A stretch of DNA of 64,000 nucleotides from Populus alba (lineage: Eukaryota; Streptophyta; Magnoliopsida; Malpighiales; Salicaceae): NCBI RefSeq assembly GCF_005239225.2, contig NC_133295.1:9920001-9984000 (forward strand), written 5' to 3'. The position numbers and the translations under genes were made by a program. Below the pieces are notes generated by a model. The model saw only the letters and a list, made by a program, of their open reading frames with translations, had not been told where the DNA came from and did not search any database. Within the stretch, counting starts at the first letter, position 1. Each line of letters begins with the position of its first letter. Below, piece after piece: positions 33,891-47,190 of the stretch.

Positions 33891-35021
33891 TGTACGGCGT
33901 CGCGGCGAAATGGTTCCACTTCAATCTAAATATGTATCTATTTATTTGGAAAAAATGGGGAGACAAGAAATTCTTGTCGTTTATCGGTGGAAAATGAAAT
34001 AGAAGTTGTCACCTAGTATTTTGATCACTAGAAACCCTAACTGGTCTCAGAGATCATGTATAGGGACTAATTGCGTAAAGAAAAGGTATTAGCACCCTAA
34101 ATACGCCTTAACTAAGGTAAGCTGCATTGTTTGATTGTGTGATAAAAAATTAAGGTGTTATTGTATTTCTAGTTGTTGGTATATCTATGGTTTAAGAAAA
34201 GTCCTCCTCAGTAAGGAGGTCCTTATCTTATCAGGTAAAAACTTAACCGTTCTAACGTCTATATAAAAACTATATTTTTAATATTAGGAATACGTTTTAC
34301 GTATAAATTCATAATCCTAGATACTAAAAGAAGACAAAAAAGATTTTTTTTTAGAATTTTTGAAATATTGGCCTAATTCTCATGGCTCTGACAAACTTGT
34401 TCTTAAAGCCAAAGTGCATGCTAATACATATATTTTTTGAAATTTCCTTTGTTGTATGAAAATATGATGTGATGATTTTTTTTTCTTTTATTTTGGAGAG
34501 ACTAGGCTGTATGCATGAAAACAAAATATTTTTTTATTTTAAATTTTTTTTGATGTCTTGATGAAAACCGGGTATTTTAATACTGGATTTGTATCTTTAC
34601 GATATACAAATACAAACTAGTATTAAGCAATTTTGATAAAAATATGTAGAAAATCAACAATTTTTTAAGGATTTTTTCAGAATTTTTTCATTCTTTTTTT
34701 TTGTGTGTGTGTATATATATATAATATAAAAAACATTATAATATATCATATATAATATTAGATGGGCTGGGCCGACCCAACTAACTGGAGCAGACTCAGC
34801 CCCAAAAGGGTGATCGGCCCAGCAATTCTCTCTTTCTTAGTTTGGGCAATAAATATGTCTGGCCCACAAAAAAGATCAAGGCTGGGCCAGAACCAACATG
34901 GCTCAGAGAAGGAAAAAAAAACCATCGGTGCTGGCCCAGAACCAGCCTGGCCCAACATCAAAACCTATGGGGGGATTATTTGCCCCCTCCCATCCTCCTG
35001 CATTGAGAACTCATTTTGCAA
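33891..35021. other. Spacer between direct repeats, possible Tat/Ogre-type LTR fragment
   Basis: Includes 'aaaaggtattagcaccctaaatacgcc' around 34080, reminiscent of leader sequences of Tat/Ogre-type gypsy elements, and a (TG)n(TA)n run near 34705. No coding capacity is recognised; the 142-codon frame at 34762 has no domain features. The element assignment is a weak inference. Confidence 0.35.
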
Positions 35022-36240
35022 GCAAGGATGTTTCCTAGAACAAAAATTGTCGGTTTTTTTAAGTGACAAGGTATTGTCAGTCCGGCTTATAAATATTCTC
35101 AATGGATTCCGGCGGTTTGATGTGGGATCAAGATCTCTAAAAATAAATAAAACCCAACCCACTCTTGTTCATTCATATCGAAAAATTTAAACCATAGGGG
35201 AGTTGATTTAGTGTGACTCAATTATCTTGACATGTTCAAAGATAACTTGAATAATTAGTAAAAACATAGTTTGAGTCAAATAAATATTTAAGATGAATTA
35301 TTTTTAACAAACACGGAGACGATAATATATTGGATCGATTCGGGTCAATCCAATTTAACTTGTCAATTCGCATACCAAGTCATGAGATCATGATAACTTC
35401 ATAGAAATTAAATCAAAATATATTAAGAAACTCAATTTCCATTAAATTTGATGTTGAATGATGAAACTGAAAATAAAATAATTAAAAAAAAACCCAATTT
35501 AACTCGGGTAAGTCTGTCAAACCCACGCTTCGAATCATGATGCCATGATAATTCATTAGAAGTCAAATCAAAATAAATTTTAAAGCTTAATTCTCAATCA
35601 ACTCAGTGTTGAAAGATAAAATGAAAAAAACAAAATACAAAAAACATCTCGACTAACCTATGGTTAACCCGCCAAACCTGAGACTCATGTCATGAGATAT
35701 GGATAACCTTATAGAAAACATATCGAAGCAAATCATGAATCCTAGTTCTCATTCAACTCAATGTTGAAGGATTAAATTAAAAAAAAATCCAACTAGGAAA
35801 AGAGGAAAAACCTTGAGTCAATAAAGTTAACATATTAAACCTGCAGTTTGGATCATAAGTCTAAAATAGTCTTATAAATGGTAAATTAAATAAATTATAA
35901 AATTCAATCAATAAACGTAATATTGAAGGATAAAAATAAAATTAAAAAAAAAACAAGGAAAAAAACATTATTCTAGTGAATAATGTCATGTGAGGAGGTA
36001 AAAACATCTCATCCTTTAGTTTTTTTTTTTTGTTAATCAACCAAATATTAAATGATAAAATTAAAAAAATAAATAATTAAAAAAAAACTTAAGTAAATTG
36101 ATTTAACCCATCAAAACTCTTGATTCATATCATGAGAGTGAGATAACCCAATAAAAAAACAAATCTAATATTTAATGATGAAACTAAAAAAAATTAATGA
36201 AAAAAAATCAAAAAAAAAAAAAAAAGCATTATTCTAATAA
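35022..36240. repeat. Kilobase direct repeat, copy B
   Basis: Same order as copy A, beginning gcaaggatgtttcc and including the 'ccggcttataaatattctc' block. It extends further into the A-rich satellite-like modules, to about 36240. Confidence 0.85.
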
Positions 36241-37920
36241 ATAGTGCTTTGTAAGAAAGGTTATAGTAAAAACTCTTTTTTTTTTTAATACTAGGTTATT
36301 TCTTATATTATGCTGAGGCTTTGACCAAAAAAATTTTTCAACATAGAAGAATGATATCTAGTCCACATGTAATATTTTAACATTGTTATTAAATCTAGTA
36401 CAAAATATCAAATTTAAAATTTTTTTACCTAATTTTTTGTTTAACCTATGTTTTAAATTAAATCGTGCGAGAGTTGTTCTGATTATGATCTTGTCAACTT
36501 GGTAGGTTAAGAAAAAAACTTAAAAGAAACAAAGCAACTCAGGTTAACTCATAAAAACTCAAATTCCATTAGATTGAATAATTATTTTCATATAAAAACA
36601 AATTTTACAGACCATAAAACCCTTCTCAAATCATCTAATAACTTTAAAATACCTCAAAATCACCAAAACAAATAAAAATCAAACAAATGAAAAAATTCTT
36701 TAAATTCTTGAAATATCTCCTTTTTCAATGATATTTAAAGAAAAAAGCAATCACTATCAAACTCATTGTCATACAGAATTCATTGATACTAAGAACGATG
36801 AATTTCTCACTCTAGCTTCATGACTGAAAAAAAAAAAAGAGAATGAATTTTTGAACCAAAATAAGAATTGTCGCCAGAGTGTGGTTAGCCCTATATTTTT
36901 TTCTTGTGTTTTACATGTTAGTCCTTTATCTTTAAATTTTGTGTTTTTACCATAATTTCAAGTCTAATTTCTTGCAATTAGGTTAAGAAGGGCATGAATG
37001 AAAAAAGAAAGATTGAAAATGAAAAAAAAAAAAGTGAATTGGTTCGGTGTTATTATAAAAAGACCACCTCTATATCTTTTAGTAGTTACTTATTCATGAT
37101 TTTAGCTAAAAGAAAAAAAATCAAACCCAGTTGGGTTGAAACCAATTAGTGCTTTTTAACCTAAAGGAGAGCAAAAGCTTTAGTGAAGCATATTACTTTT
37201 CTATATTATTTTGGATTGTGTTTGCCTCCCCACAAACAAATTAATTTTTAAACCAAGTTGTTTTGGTTAGTTTTGAAATTTTAAATTTTGTAAATCTCAA
37301 TTTAATTGCCTTTTCTCTTCCAAAACATATGAAAATCACTTCATTTGATATATTAATTAAAAACGTTCATGATGCACATAACAAGAAAAGTGGCCATATA
37401 TTAAGAAATATCAAATGTATAGTGAATAAATATCATGTCCTTTATTTTTGTTTTTACGAGTGATGTTATTTCCACTCCATAAATTGTTAGCCTCACTTCT
37501 CATTTATTATAATTTTTACCTTTTAATCTCTAATATGACTATGAAGTCTCTTATATAAGTTGGATTATGGAATGATATTAATAAACTCTTGAACCTTTTT
37601 ATAATAAAAAAAAAATCATGGAAACTTTTTCTTTGACTAAACAATTAAAATTTATTCTATAAATTAATTCATATGACTAAATTTAAGTGGATGTTACATT
37701 AATGGTGGAAGCTATTTTTTGTTAATTTAAAAGTGTACATAATATTAATTTCTTCCACTTTTAAATTAACATAAATATCTCAATTCTTTCAAGGAAAAAT
37801 CCCATTGAAATTAAAAATGTTGGGATAATTTATGTTTATTAAAAAATGGACAGATCATTAACTTTAGGGGGGGAAATGGAGTTCAATACATCCACTACCA
37901 ATAGAGACAAGTATAGAAAA
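36241..37920. other. AT-rich intergenic sequence
   Basis: Nothing recognisable beyond A/T runs. Confidence 0.5.
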
Positions 37921-38100
37921 CTCGGAGGGGTGTAACTCAATTAATCAAGTATTGTGTTTGTTGTTTAGAGATCACCAATTCGAGTCCTACAAATTTTAGG
38001 GTCATTGCAGTCTTACATAGTCATTAATTTCAAGGCCCATGGAATTAGTGAAGGTACGTGTAAGCTGACTTGGACACCTATATTAATAATACAAAAAAAA
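37921..38100 (+). mobile_element. SINE (Au/SaliS-like)
   Basis: About 180 bp. The tRNA-like head has degenerate Pol III boxes: box A around tgtaactcaattaa (37931) and box B aattcgagtcc (37977-37987). The body includes 'gggtcattgcag', and the 3' part 'ggaattagtgaaggtacgtgtaagctg...tggacacc' matches the conserved tail seen in angiosperm Au-type SINEs. It ends in a short A tail. No clear target duplication was found. Confidence 0.75.
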
Positions 38101-39895
38101 TATTGAAGAAGGTTTTTTACTCGTGGAGGTAGGTGTCATGCCCATTTAGCCTTCACACCTATTTATATGCATGGGTTTTTATCTTTATAATATTATCATT
38201 TTTGTTATGAGATGTATATGAACATGATTTATTTTAGTTTCTTTAAACTAATTGTAACCAATTATATATACATATACATTAAAATCAAATTAAATCGAGA
38301 TATGCTATTTTTGAGAATACAAGTCAGATCAAACTAAAAACCAGATGAAACCAAACAAGTTTGGTTCAATCAAGGTTGGTTTTTTGGCATTAAAAACTGG
38401 AAAACCTAATACCTTTTAAATGAGGATTTTATTTGTTTTTAAATGAGTCTATATTAAATTGAGATTTAACAATTTCTTTTTGAATTTAGGTTCTTGTAAA
38501 CTTAAGCAAACTTTTTTTTATTAGGCTTTTTAACAAAGGCAACTCAACTCCATTACTAAATTGAAAATTAAATTTATCAGGAACCTATTTAGACATTTGC
38601 TTTTTATATCCTTACCTAACAAAATCGTTGCACTATGCAATATACGTGATCAAACTTAATTTACTATGCAATATACTTATCAAACTTAATTTACTATGAG
38701 TCTATTTTTTCTCAAAATGTGTATACAAAAATAAATTTTTGGTTCCATAAAACCATACCAAAACAACACATTAGAAACACATTAAAAAATACCATAAATT
38801 AAAAGAGGTGTTCACATTAGAAATAAGTGGATACATTAGCAAAAGTTAGCAAATATAATACGAATAAATCTAGATTAGAGAAAAATAAACAAAAACATCC
38901 AACATAAAAAATAAAATAAAAAACAATAACAACAAAAGCCAAAAGATTCTACAAGATTAATGCTAGAAAGAAACACTAATGAATTAGCAACTTATTAAAG
39001 TTCAACAAGTAAGAGAATTAACAATACAAAATTAAAAGGAAATTAACAAGTTAAATTAAGACAATTACCCAAAACAATTATATTCTAACATCTAACCAAG
39101 ATCACTAATACTATTTACAATTAGTAGAGACTTTTAAACTTTCACCAAATTCTACAAAATCATATATTAAACATGTTAGATTAAACACATGTAAAAAAAC
39201 GATGATATAAAATAAGTAATTTTAAATTCATAAGATAAATTACCTGACTCAATAATATCAGAATTTCTAATATAATCCTTGAAGGCTCTAATGTCGATTG
39301 GAATTAGTGTTAAACACAAAAACAATTTTGACAACAAACAAGCGTTTATATTATTGATGGAGATAAAAAGTTTCGAAATGTATCTAATATACAAACGTTA
39401 ATGCTAAAGGCTACTTCAAAAACAACTATGGATACCAAAATATCTAACACATGTTGTGTCACCTTAGAAAGAATCTTGTATTTTGTAGCATTACACCTTC
39501 ATCAGCCCAAAATATCTAATTTAAAATCATTAGAATCCTCACAACCATCACCCTAATACATCTTAACCTTAATTTTTCTCTTTATACCATCTTCCTCCTC
39601 TAAATGTTTATTAAATTCAGAACCCAAGTCATCTACATATCGTTTACCACCATTGAATTAACAATAACATCATGTTCATTTCTACTAGTTTTAACATCAT
39701 GCATGTCGTGACGTGCACAATGTTGAATGACAGATCTGCCTCATGAGAAGCCAAGACGCTGAGAGGTGGCAACAATTGAGTTTGCTTATCCAAACTCGGT
39801 GAATAGAAGCATTAAGAGATCGTCTGGAAGACTAAAGTAATGGAAATGGTAAAAAAGAGGTTTGGGTTTAATCATAAATATAGAAACCTCCAATA
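38101..39895. other. AT-rich intergenic sequence
   Basis: No gene recognised. A short imperfect duplication lies near 38630-38690 (ctatgcaatatac...caaacttaatttacta). Confidence 0.5.
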
Positions 39896-41969
39896 TTTAT
39901 ACTTAAACTTAAAAATAAAGATATCACAATTCAATTTAAGATTAGGGTGAATTTTTTTATATTTTCTACCAAAATTTTGGTAGAGTTTCCCTTTATATTT
40001 TAGTACCAAGTTATTGACATCCAACACAAAATCATTGCCCAATCATCGTGGAAACAATCATTTTAAACTCTTATTCTATTCAATAATTCAAGATTTCAAA
40101 TTTATTTTCACATTTCAAAGATCTCATCAATATTCTCCATATTCACATAAACAATTAATTAAGTGCTTGTGTGTGTGTGTACACATATACATACAGATTC
40201 AATGAGTTAATTAAATATGCATATTACAATTTAAAAGAATAAAACAGGCTAGACCATATAATAGACTATATAAGCGTTTCTAAGTTAAATCACAATACCT
40301 TAGTTTATAAGTTTTTAATTACAACCAAAGGTAATTTCCTAAAATTTTACACATACCAACAAGAAATATGTCATAAACGAAAGATGTCCTAAAGTTAACT
40401 AACATCCTTCTTGTTGTTGAGATGAACCTAAAAATTTGTTTAATACAAAACATAATAAAATATAATCTCATGTAATTTTTTGGTCCCCCTATTTTTTATA
40501 ACAAAACATAATTTTATTTAATTCAAGGTGACACCTTACACTAAAAATTATATTTCTAATTTTCATATTTAGTCTATCGCCTTGAACCAGGCATTTATCC
40601 CACAACTGGGACCGAACCCTTAACTAGAGTAATAAATTACATAGCCCAAAACAACATTGATCCTTAACTAGGACTACCAATTGACATTGCTTAAAAACAG
40701 GGTGCTAGTTCCTACACTAGGACAATTGGCTCATATTGCCCCAAACCAGGCGCTAATCCCTACACCAGGACAACTAACTCACTTTGCACAAAATCGGGCG
40801 CTAGTCCCCACACCATCACATCTAGCTCACACTACCCAAAACCGAATGTTAGTTCGTAAACCAGGACAACTACCTCACAATTGATATCAAATTGCAAAAT
40901 TCACAATTCAAAAGATTAATAATAAATGGTTTTGAATTCTAATAATAAAACAATCAAACCAATGTAGGGTGCCTACAACTATCCTCGATTTTGCACTTAA
41001 CTAATGATTCCCTGCAGTTGAAGAGTGTATGTGGCCTCACTTGTACCAACATATACATTATATTATTATTAAATCATACACTTATAATTTATTACTCCAA
41101 TATTACTTACCAGTAAAATAAATCAACACATCAATTAATTCAATTCAATAACTCATTTTGATAATCCTTACCGGTAAAATAAATCAACATATCAATTAAT
41201 TCAATTCAATAATTCATTTAAAAAATATTCATAACACCTTCGCAAGCAATAAATCAATTTTCCTCAAACTCTTTTTTTTTTTTTTGTTTTTATGGTTGGC
41301 ACTAATCCCCTTCAATACCCATGATATTTTCTTCAATTATCTTCTAGAAGGCATTATTTGTAACACAATTCACTCGAATTGCAATAGTTTATAAGAATAT
41401 AACATTTTCCCCAAATTACTCTTCAAGAACCCTAACTAGAAAAATTTAATTTCACGTATAAAACTAGAGTTTATTCCATAAATCTCACATCATTGGGTTT
41501 AAAACTGCTTACCAAGTTCGAAAGTGAACTTTAAATGTTAACCAATTGATTCTCTCTCCAGAACCTCAAATTTCTCCTTCCAATTCTTGTCTAGTGATGT
41601 TGGCAACTTGATTAATAAACTTGTTAAGCTTTCCCCCTTGATTTATGATGAAACTCAATCAATTTCAAGAGAAAAAAAATGAAGAAATTTTGAAATTCTC
41701 TCCTCCTCTCCCCCTAACAGTAGCCGACCACCAATGGAGAGGAAGAATGAATTTTTCTTTTATTTCGTTTTTATACCTAGTTTACCCCTCTTATAAATGA
41801 TTAACATCCTTATATCATTTATTTATTTTTTAATTCTTTTAATCCATTAAAAGTTTCTATATTAATTTTCTTAACCTTTCTTATTCCCGGGGTAAAGTTT
41901 CTACATAAATTCCTCCTCTCTTTTTTATTACTAGATCACGTAAAAACAAATTTAACCGGGGTTCTTATA
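39896..41969 (-). repeat. 3' LTR of the decayed minus-strand chromovirus
   Basis: On the minus strand the LTR starts at 41969 (TATAAGAACCCCGG, apparently a mutated TGTAAGAACC...) after an A/G-rich polypurine tract (aagaaaaggagaa, 41970-41982) and the 'TTTTGAGGATGAAATTT' motif. The distal end is set by similarity to 46890-47190 and could extend slightly further left. Confidence 0.7.
40690..40885 (-). repeat. 48-bp tandem repeat inside the LTR
   Basis: Four imperfect units, e.g. starting cgctaatccctacaccagga, with diverged flanking copies back to about 40577. It has the same unit length as array 3 of the giant LTR but no obvious sequence identity to it. Confidence 0.8.
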
Positions 41970-42003
41970 TTCTCCTTTTCTTAAAGAAAATTTCATCCTC
42001 AAA

Positions 42004-45000
42004 ATTTAAATTTCTTACCTAAATCTGCAAATAATTTAGGATATTTTCTTTTCATTTCTGTCTCTTTTTCCCAAGTCTGTTCCTTGATTGCTGAGTTCTT
42101 CCACAATACTTTCATCATAAAGATCTTCTTGTTTCTGAGGACTTTTTCACTTTGATCTAATATCCTTTTTAGCTTTAACTTCATCGTTTAATCTTCCTCG
42201 ATTTCTAATGGAACTGGTGGTAATACTCGAGAAGAATCTATCTCATTTTTTTTTTTATAGTAATGAAATATGAAACATCATGAATCTTGGCCAAATGGGA
42301 GGGAAAAATCAACTGTATGTTATGGGTCTAACTCTATTATTAATTTCATAGGGTCTAATATATCTTGGAGTTAACTTTCCTTTTATCTCAAATCACAATA
42401 TATGTTTCCATGGAACAACCTTTAAATGCACTTTGTCCCCTACTTTGAATTCAAGAGGTCGTTTCATTTGATATGCATAACTTTTCTACCTATCTTATAC
42501 TGCTGTCATTCTATCTTTTATGATTCTCATCTTTTCTAAGGTAAGTTGCACCAATTCAAACCCAATTAATTTCCTATCTCCATCCTCTTCCTAGCACACA
42601 GGGGCTCAACATTTTTTTTTTTTTTTTTATCATATACGGCCATATAAGGAATCATCTTGATTGTACATTGATAGTTGTTATTATAAGTAAATTCAAATAG
42701 TGGCAAGTGATCCTCCTAATTACCTCCAAACTCTAGTATACATGCTCTTAATAGATCTTTTAAGGTTTGGATTATTCTTTCAAATTCTCCAATAGTTTGG
42801 GGGTGAAAATCAGTGCTTAGATTTAGCTTTGTTCCTAGAGCACGTTGTATATTTGGCTATAAATAGGAAGCAAATATAGGATCTTAATATGAGACAATCG
42901 ACTTTGGCTCTCTATGCAATCTCATCACTTCGTTTACATATAACCTAGCTAACTTGTCAACTAGGTCTATCATTTTCATAAGTAAGAAGATAATGGATTT
43001 TGTTAATTGATCTACAATAACCTATAAGGCATCATTCTTCTTTTTTCCTTTTGGAAGACTAAAGACAAAGTTTATTATGATATCCTCTCACTTCCAATTT
43101 GGTATTAAAAATGGTTATAAAAGCCCTGCCGACTTCTGATGCTTTATTTTTATTACTTGACAAACACAACACTTGGACACATACTCTGCCATTTCCTTCT
43201 TTATACTTGGCCATCAGTAGTAATCTCTTAAGTCCTTATACATTTTAGTACTTCTCAGATGTTCTATAAATCTAGACTCGTGTGCCTCTTTTAACACTGT
43301 ATTCTTAAATATCTTGTCTGTTGGAAAATATATTCGCCTTTCTATGATGATCATTCCATCATTTAGTATTTGAAAATGAGTCTCGGCTCCCAATTCCACC
43401 GTATTTTTTATTTTAGCTGCCTTAACATCCTCTTGTAGAGCTTTTAATACTTTATTTTGGAATATAGATTGCACTCTTAATTGAGCAATTAAGGAATCTT
43501 CATGCCTAACTTCTATCTTGGTGTTAATCTTTCTCAATTCAAGTAGCTCTTTCTTATCCCAAACTTTTAGTCATTTGATATTGTTTTGTACTTGCGACTA
43601 AGGGCATCAACTACAATATTTGCCTTTCCCAGGTGATACTTAATTTCATAATCAAAGTCCTTAATGAGCTCCACCCATTTTTTTGTAGAATATTTAATTC
43701 TTTTTGGGACATTAAATGTCTCAAACTTTTATAGTCTATGAAAATCTGAACACAGGACCCATACAAACAGTGATTCCAAACCCGTAATGCAAATATCACT
43801 ATAGCCAATTCTAAATCATGTTTTGAGTAGTTAACCTCATGAGGCTTCAACTATCTTGAGGCATAAGCAATCATTTTACCGTGTTGCCTTAATACACAAC
43901 CCAAACATTTCCTTGAAGCATTACCGTAAACTACAAGCCCTTATGTCCTTCAAGGTAATGTTAACACCATAGTGGTGGTAAGCCTATTTTTTAACTTTTG
44001 GAAGCTCTTTTCATAGTCTTTAGTCCATTTCTATTTTGTCTCAATTCAAGTTAGTCGGGTCATCGAAACAACTATAGTAGAGAATCTTTTAATGAATCTT
44101 TTGTAGTATCACGTTAACCCAAGAAAGCTATGAATTTCAATCACATGTGTGAGTCTCTCCCACTTTAACACTGCCTCTACCTTATTGGGATCCACCAATA
44201 CCTCTTTAGTAGATATGACATAGACTAAAAAATCATTTCATTTAGCTAAAACTCACATTTATTCAGCTTGGCATACAATCGATGCTCCCTCAAGATGTAT
44301 AATAATTATCTTAAATGTTGTTTGTGCTCTAGGTATGATCTTGAATAAACCAAAATATCATTTATAAATACTACAACAAATTTATCCAAATAAGATCAAA
44401 ACACCTGTTTCATCAAGTCCATAAATACCACGGGAGCATTTGTCAATTTAAAAGGCATTACTAAGAACTCATAATGTCAATAACGGGTTCTGAATGCAAT
44501 TTTTTGCATATCTTGTTCCTTGATTGATAATTGATAGTATCCGGACCTAATGTCTATCTTTGAGAAAACCCTTACTCCTAACTGGTTAAATAAATCTTTT
44601 ATCCGTTGAAACGGATATTTATTTTTCATTGTTACTTTGTTTAGTTGCCTATAATCCATATAAAGTCTAAAAGTCCCGTCATTTTTTTTCCACAAATAAC
44701 ACTAGAGCTCCTCAATATGAGTTACTTTAACGTGTGAACCCTTTGTTCAATAATTCTTGCAGTTGAATCTTTAACTCAACTAATTCAACGAGCACCATCC
44801 TATAAGGTGACTAAGCTATATGAAAGGTTCCAGGTAATAGGTCAATGAAAACCTCCACTCAATTCTTTAAAAAATACATCCAAAAATTCTTTCACTATCA
44901 GGAGGTCTAATAATTGAGGTTTTCCCCCCTTTTGTCTTTAAGACATAAGTAATATAAGTTTTACATCCCCTTTTCATCATCTTTCTATCCGTCATAACCA

Positions 45001-45290
45001 AAATAATACTATTTGGTTTAAATTTCTATCCTCTTTAAAAACCATTATCTTACCCTTATACTTCTTGAGGGTCATTGTTTTCGCAAAGCAATATATTTAG
45101 GCTTTATACCTACCCAACCGATCTATTGCTAAAATTAAATCTAAGTCATAGAGTTTTAAGGGTAGTAAATCTACCTCCATAACTAAGCCCCCCACAATAA
45201 CATTAACCTCTTTATACATATATTCAACACTTACTACTTTCCTTAGAGGCATACTAATAACAAACCCTAGTGTTACCTTAATCATTTTAC
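42004..45290 (-). pseudogene. pol remnants of the minus-strand chromovirus
   Basis: Chromodomain tail at 42004-42184 ('VLWKNSAIKEQTWEKETEM'). Integrase fragments about 42400-43250. Integrase N-terminal part 43214-43537 ('EAHESRFIEHLRSTKMYKDL'). RNase H 43611-43850 ('VNYSKHDLELAIVIFALRVW'). RT fingers 44477-44695 ('[19 protein letters not shown]'). RT palm about 44330-44470, where YxDD reads FIND. Protease end 45097-45285 ('LYDLDLILAIDRLGRY', the conserved GMDWL box changed). Many stops separate the pieces. Confidence 0.87.
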
Positions 45291-46810
45291 ATTTAATTTA
45301 CTTTCAAATCTCTTTGCCATAAAAAGAATGTGTAGCATCAAGATTAAGTAGAGCAAAAAATTACGAAGAATCTAAATGTAGGGTACATGTCATAACATCC
45401 GGAGTAGCCCTAACATCCTTTTGTATTATATAGAATACCTTACCCTGAGTCTTGTCACTTGACACTCTAGGATGATTTTTGTACCATTAACCCTGATTGT
45501 GTCTGTCTCACTAGTCTATCAATAGTGACAGATTGTTATTGGCTCCTAATCTACTGTTCCTAGCTCTGTGCAAACTCGATCCTCCTAGGGCATTTTCTTC
45601 TAAAATGACCTTGTCCTCCACAATAATAATAACTTTGACCTAGATAAGGGTAGTTCTGCCATTTGTGCTCTCCCGATAAATATAACTCGTCTAGGTATGG
45701 CAGAACAATCCATGGGATGTCTCTTCCCACACCGATCACAGTGGGGGTATGTCTTTAGCTCTAGAGTCCCCCCAATAAGACCATCCTACGAGTATGACTA
45801 CCCTTTGGTAAGTCTCATTCCTGAACTTTGAGTGGACCTAAATGCCGATCCTTTTTTTTTTAGTTGACTAAATTAACATTTGCTCTTTTTAGAAAAAAGA
45901 AGGTTAGCTGGATATTTACTTAACATCTTTTCGCTTGCTCAAACTCACCTGGACCTGTTAGCCCTTTTTCATACAAGCCTTCAAGGCCTCAACTGCTTCC
46001 ACTAGTTCCCTAGTTGTCCCAAACTTTAAGGGGAGCAATACTTGTTTTAACTCTTGTCGCAACCATCACGTAGTTTCTCAATTAATTATTGCTCTATAGG
46101 AATATAATGTGAGGTAAACATTGAGAGGTCATGGAATCTCCTCTTATAGTTAAGTAGTGACATATCACTTTGTGTTAAGGCAAAAAACTCTTGCCCCTTC
46201 AACTTTTGATGATATGATGGGTAAAACTGGTTTTCAAACTGCACCCTAAACTCAGCCTATGTTCAAGACCTCACATGCCTCCTAAATCGCAATGTATCCC
46301 ACCAAGATTGTGCTTTGTCTAATAGTAAATGAGTGGCATAATTCACTCTCAAATCCTTCACCACCCAAATATGGTCCATAATGTATTATATTGTATTGTA
46401 GCCATCTACCTGCAATCTCAACATCTAGTTCTTCTACAAATGACTTGCACCCCAACTTTCGCATGCTCTTTACTACCCGAACTAGTGCAACCACATTGTA
46501 CACCGATCCAGAGAAATTGGTGGTACATACGTTGTTAGTGGTACTAGGGGTGCCAGTATTGGCTCATAAGGCATCGCCTCCATCATTGTCCTCACAATCT
46601 AGGCTATAAATGCCAAATCAGTATATGGTATAGGGGTTACCGCTGACACCACTGTTGACAGAGGAGGCATTTCTCTTGGATAAAGTGTTGCATGTATATA
46701 AGAGGCTGCATCCTCTAAGGAACTCTCTCTCTCTCTAAACCAAGATCTTGACCCTGTTTCTATGCCAAAGAGAGATATGTCATCACACCTTGCCTTGTGC
46801 ACAACATCCT
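45291..46810 (-). pseudogene. gag remnant of the minus-strand chromovirus
   Basis: Two Cys/His motifs remain on the minus strand. One is 'CDRCGKRHPMDC' near 45715-45755. The other is 'YYYCGGQGHFRRKC' near 45595-45640, which has lost its first cysteine to tyrosine. Capsid-like sequence lies upstream, to about 46500. Not translatable as one protein. Confidence 0.65.
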
Positions 46811-46889
46811 AGAACAATTTAATACTTATTGAATCTCAATTCAACTCTTGAACCCAAACTAGAACTTATCACTGCAACAATTTTCATTC

Positions 46890-47190
46890 TTTATACTTAA
46901 CTTACAAATAAGGATATTATAATTCAATTCAAGATTAGGGTGTAATTTTTTTTTTCTACAATAATTTTAGCAGAGTTTTCCTTTATATTTCAGTACCAAG
47001 TTATCGACATCAAACAAAAAATCATTATTCAATCATCTTGAACAAAGTTATCGACATCAAACAAAAAATCATTATTCAATCATCTTGAACACAATCGTTT
47101 CAAACTCTTATTTTATTCAACAATTCAAGATTTTAAATTTATTTTTACATTTTAAAGATCTCATTAATATTCTCCATATTTACATAAACA
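46890..47190 (-). repeat. Truncated 5' LTR remnant with 47-bp duplication
   Basis: Matches 39896-40153. It carries an extra 47-bp direct duplication (46997-47043 and 47044-47090, unit starting aaagttatcgacatc) absent from the left LTR. It is cut off at 47190, so most of this LTR is missing. Confidence 0.75.

Larger units (their letters stand above)
39896..47190 (-). mobile_element. Decayed minus-strand chromovirus
   Basis: Reading right to left: a short LTR remnant (46890-47190), gag with zinc knuckles, protease, RT, RNase H, integrase, chromodomain, polypurine tract, then a longer LTR (39896-41969). The shared LTR segment is about 258 bp on the left and 301 bp on the right. Frames are heavily broken. 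It ends close to the 5' region of SUO copy 2. Confidence 0.85.

Noticed and set aside
34762..35190. 142-codon plus-strand frame
   Set aside because: It spans the boundary between spacer and direct repeat B and has no domain features. Its second half is open because of the repeat.
37925..37995. Functional tRNA gene
   Set aside because: Only degenerate A and B boxes are present and no cloverleaf can be formed. The 3' part matches SINE tails, so it is a SINE head.
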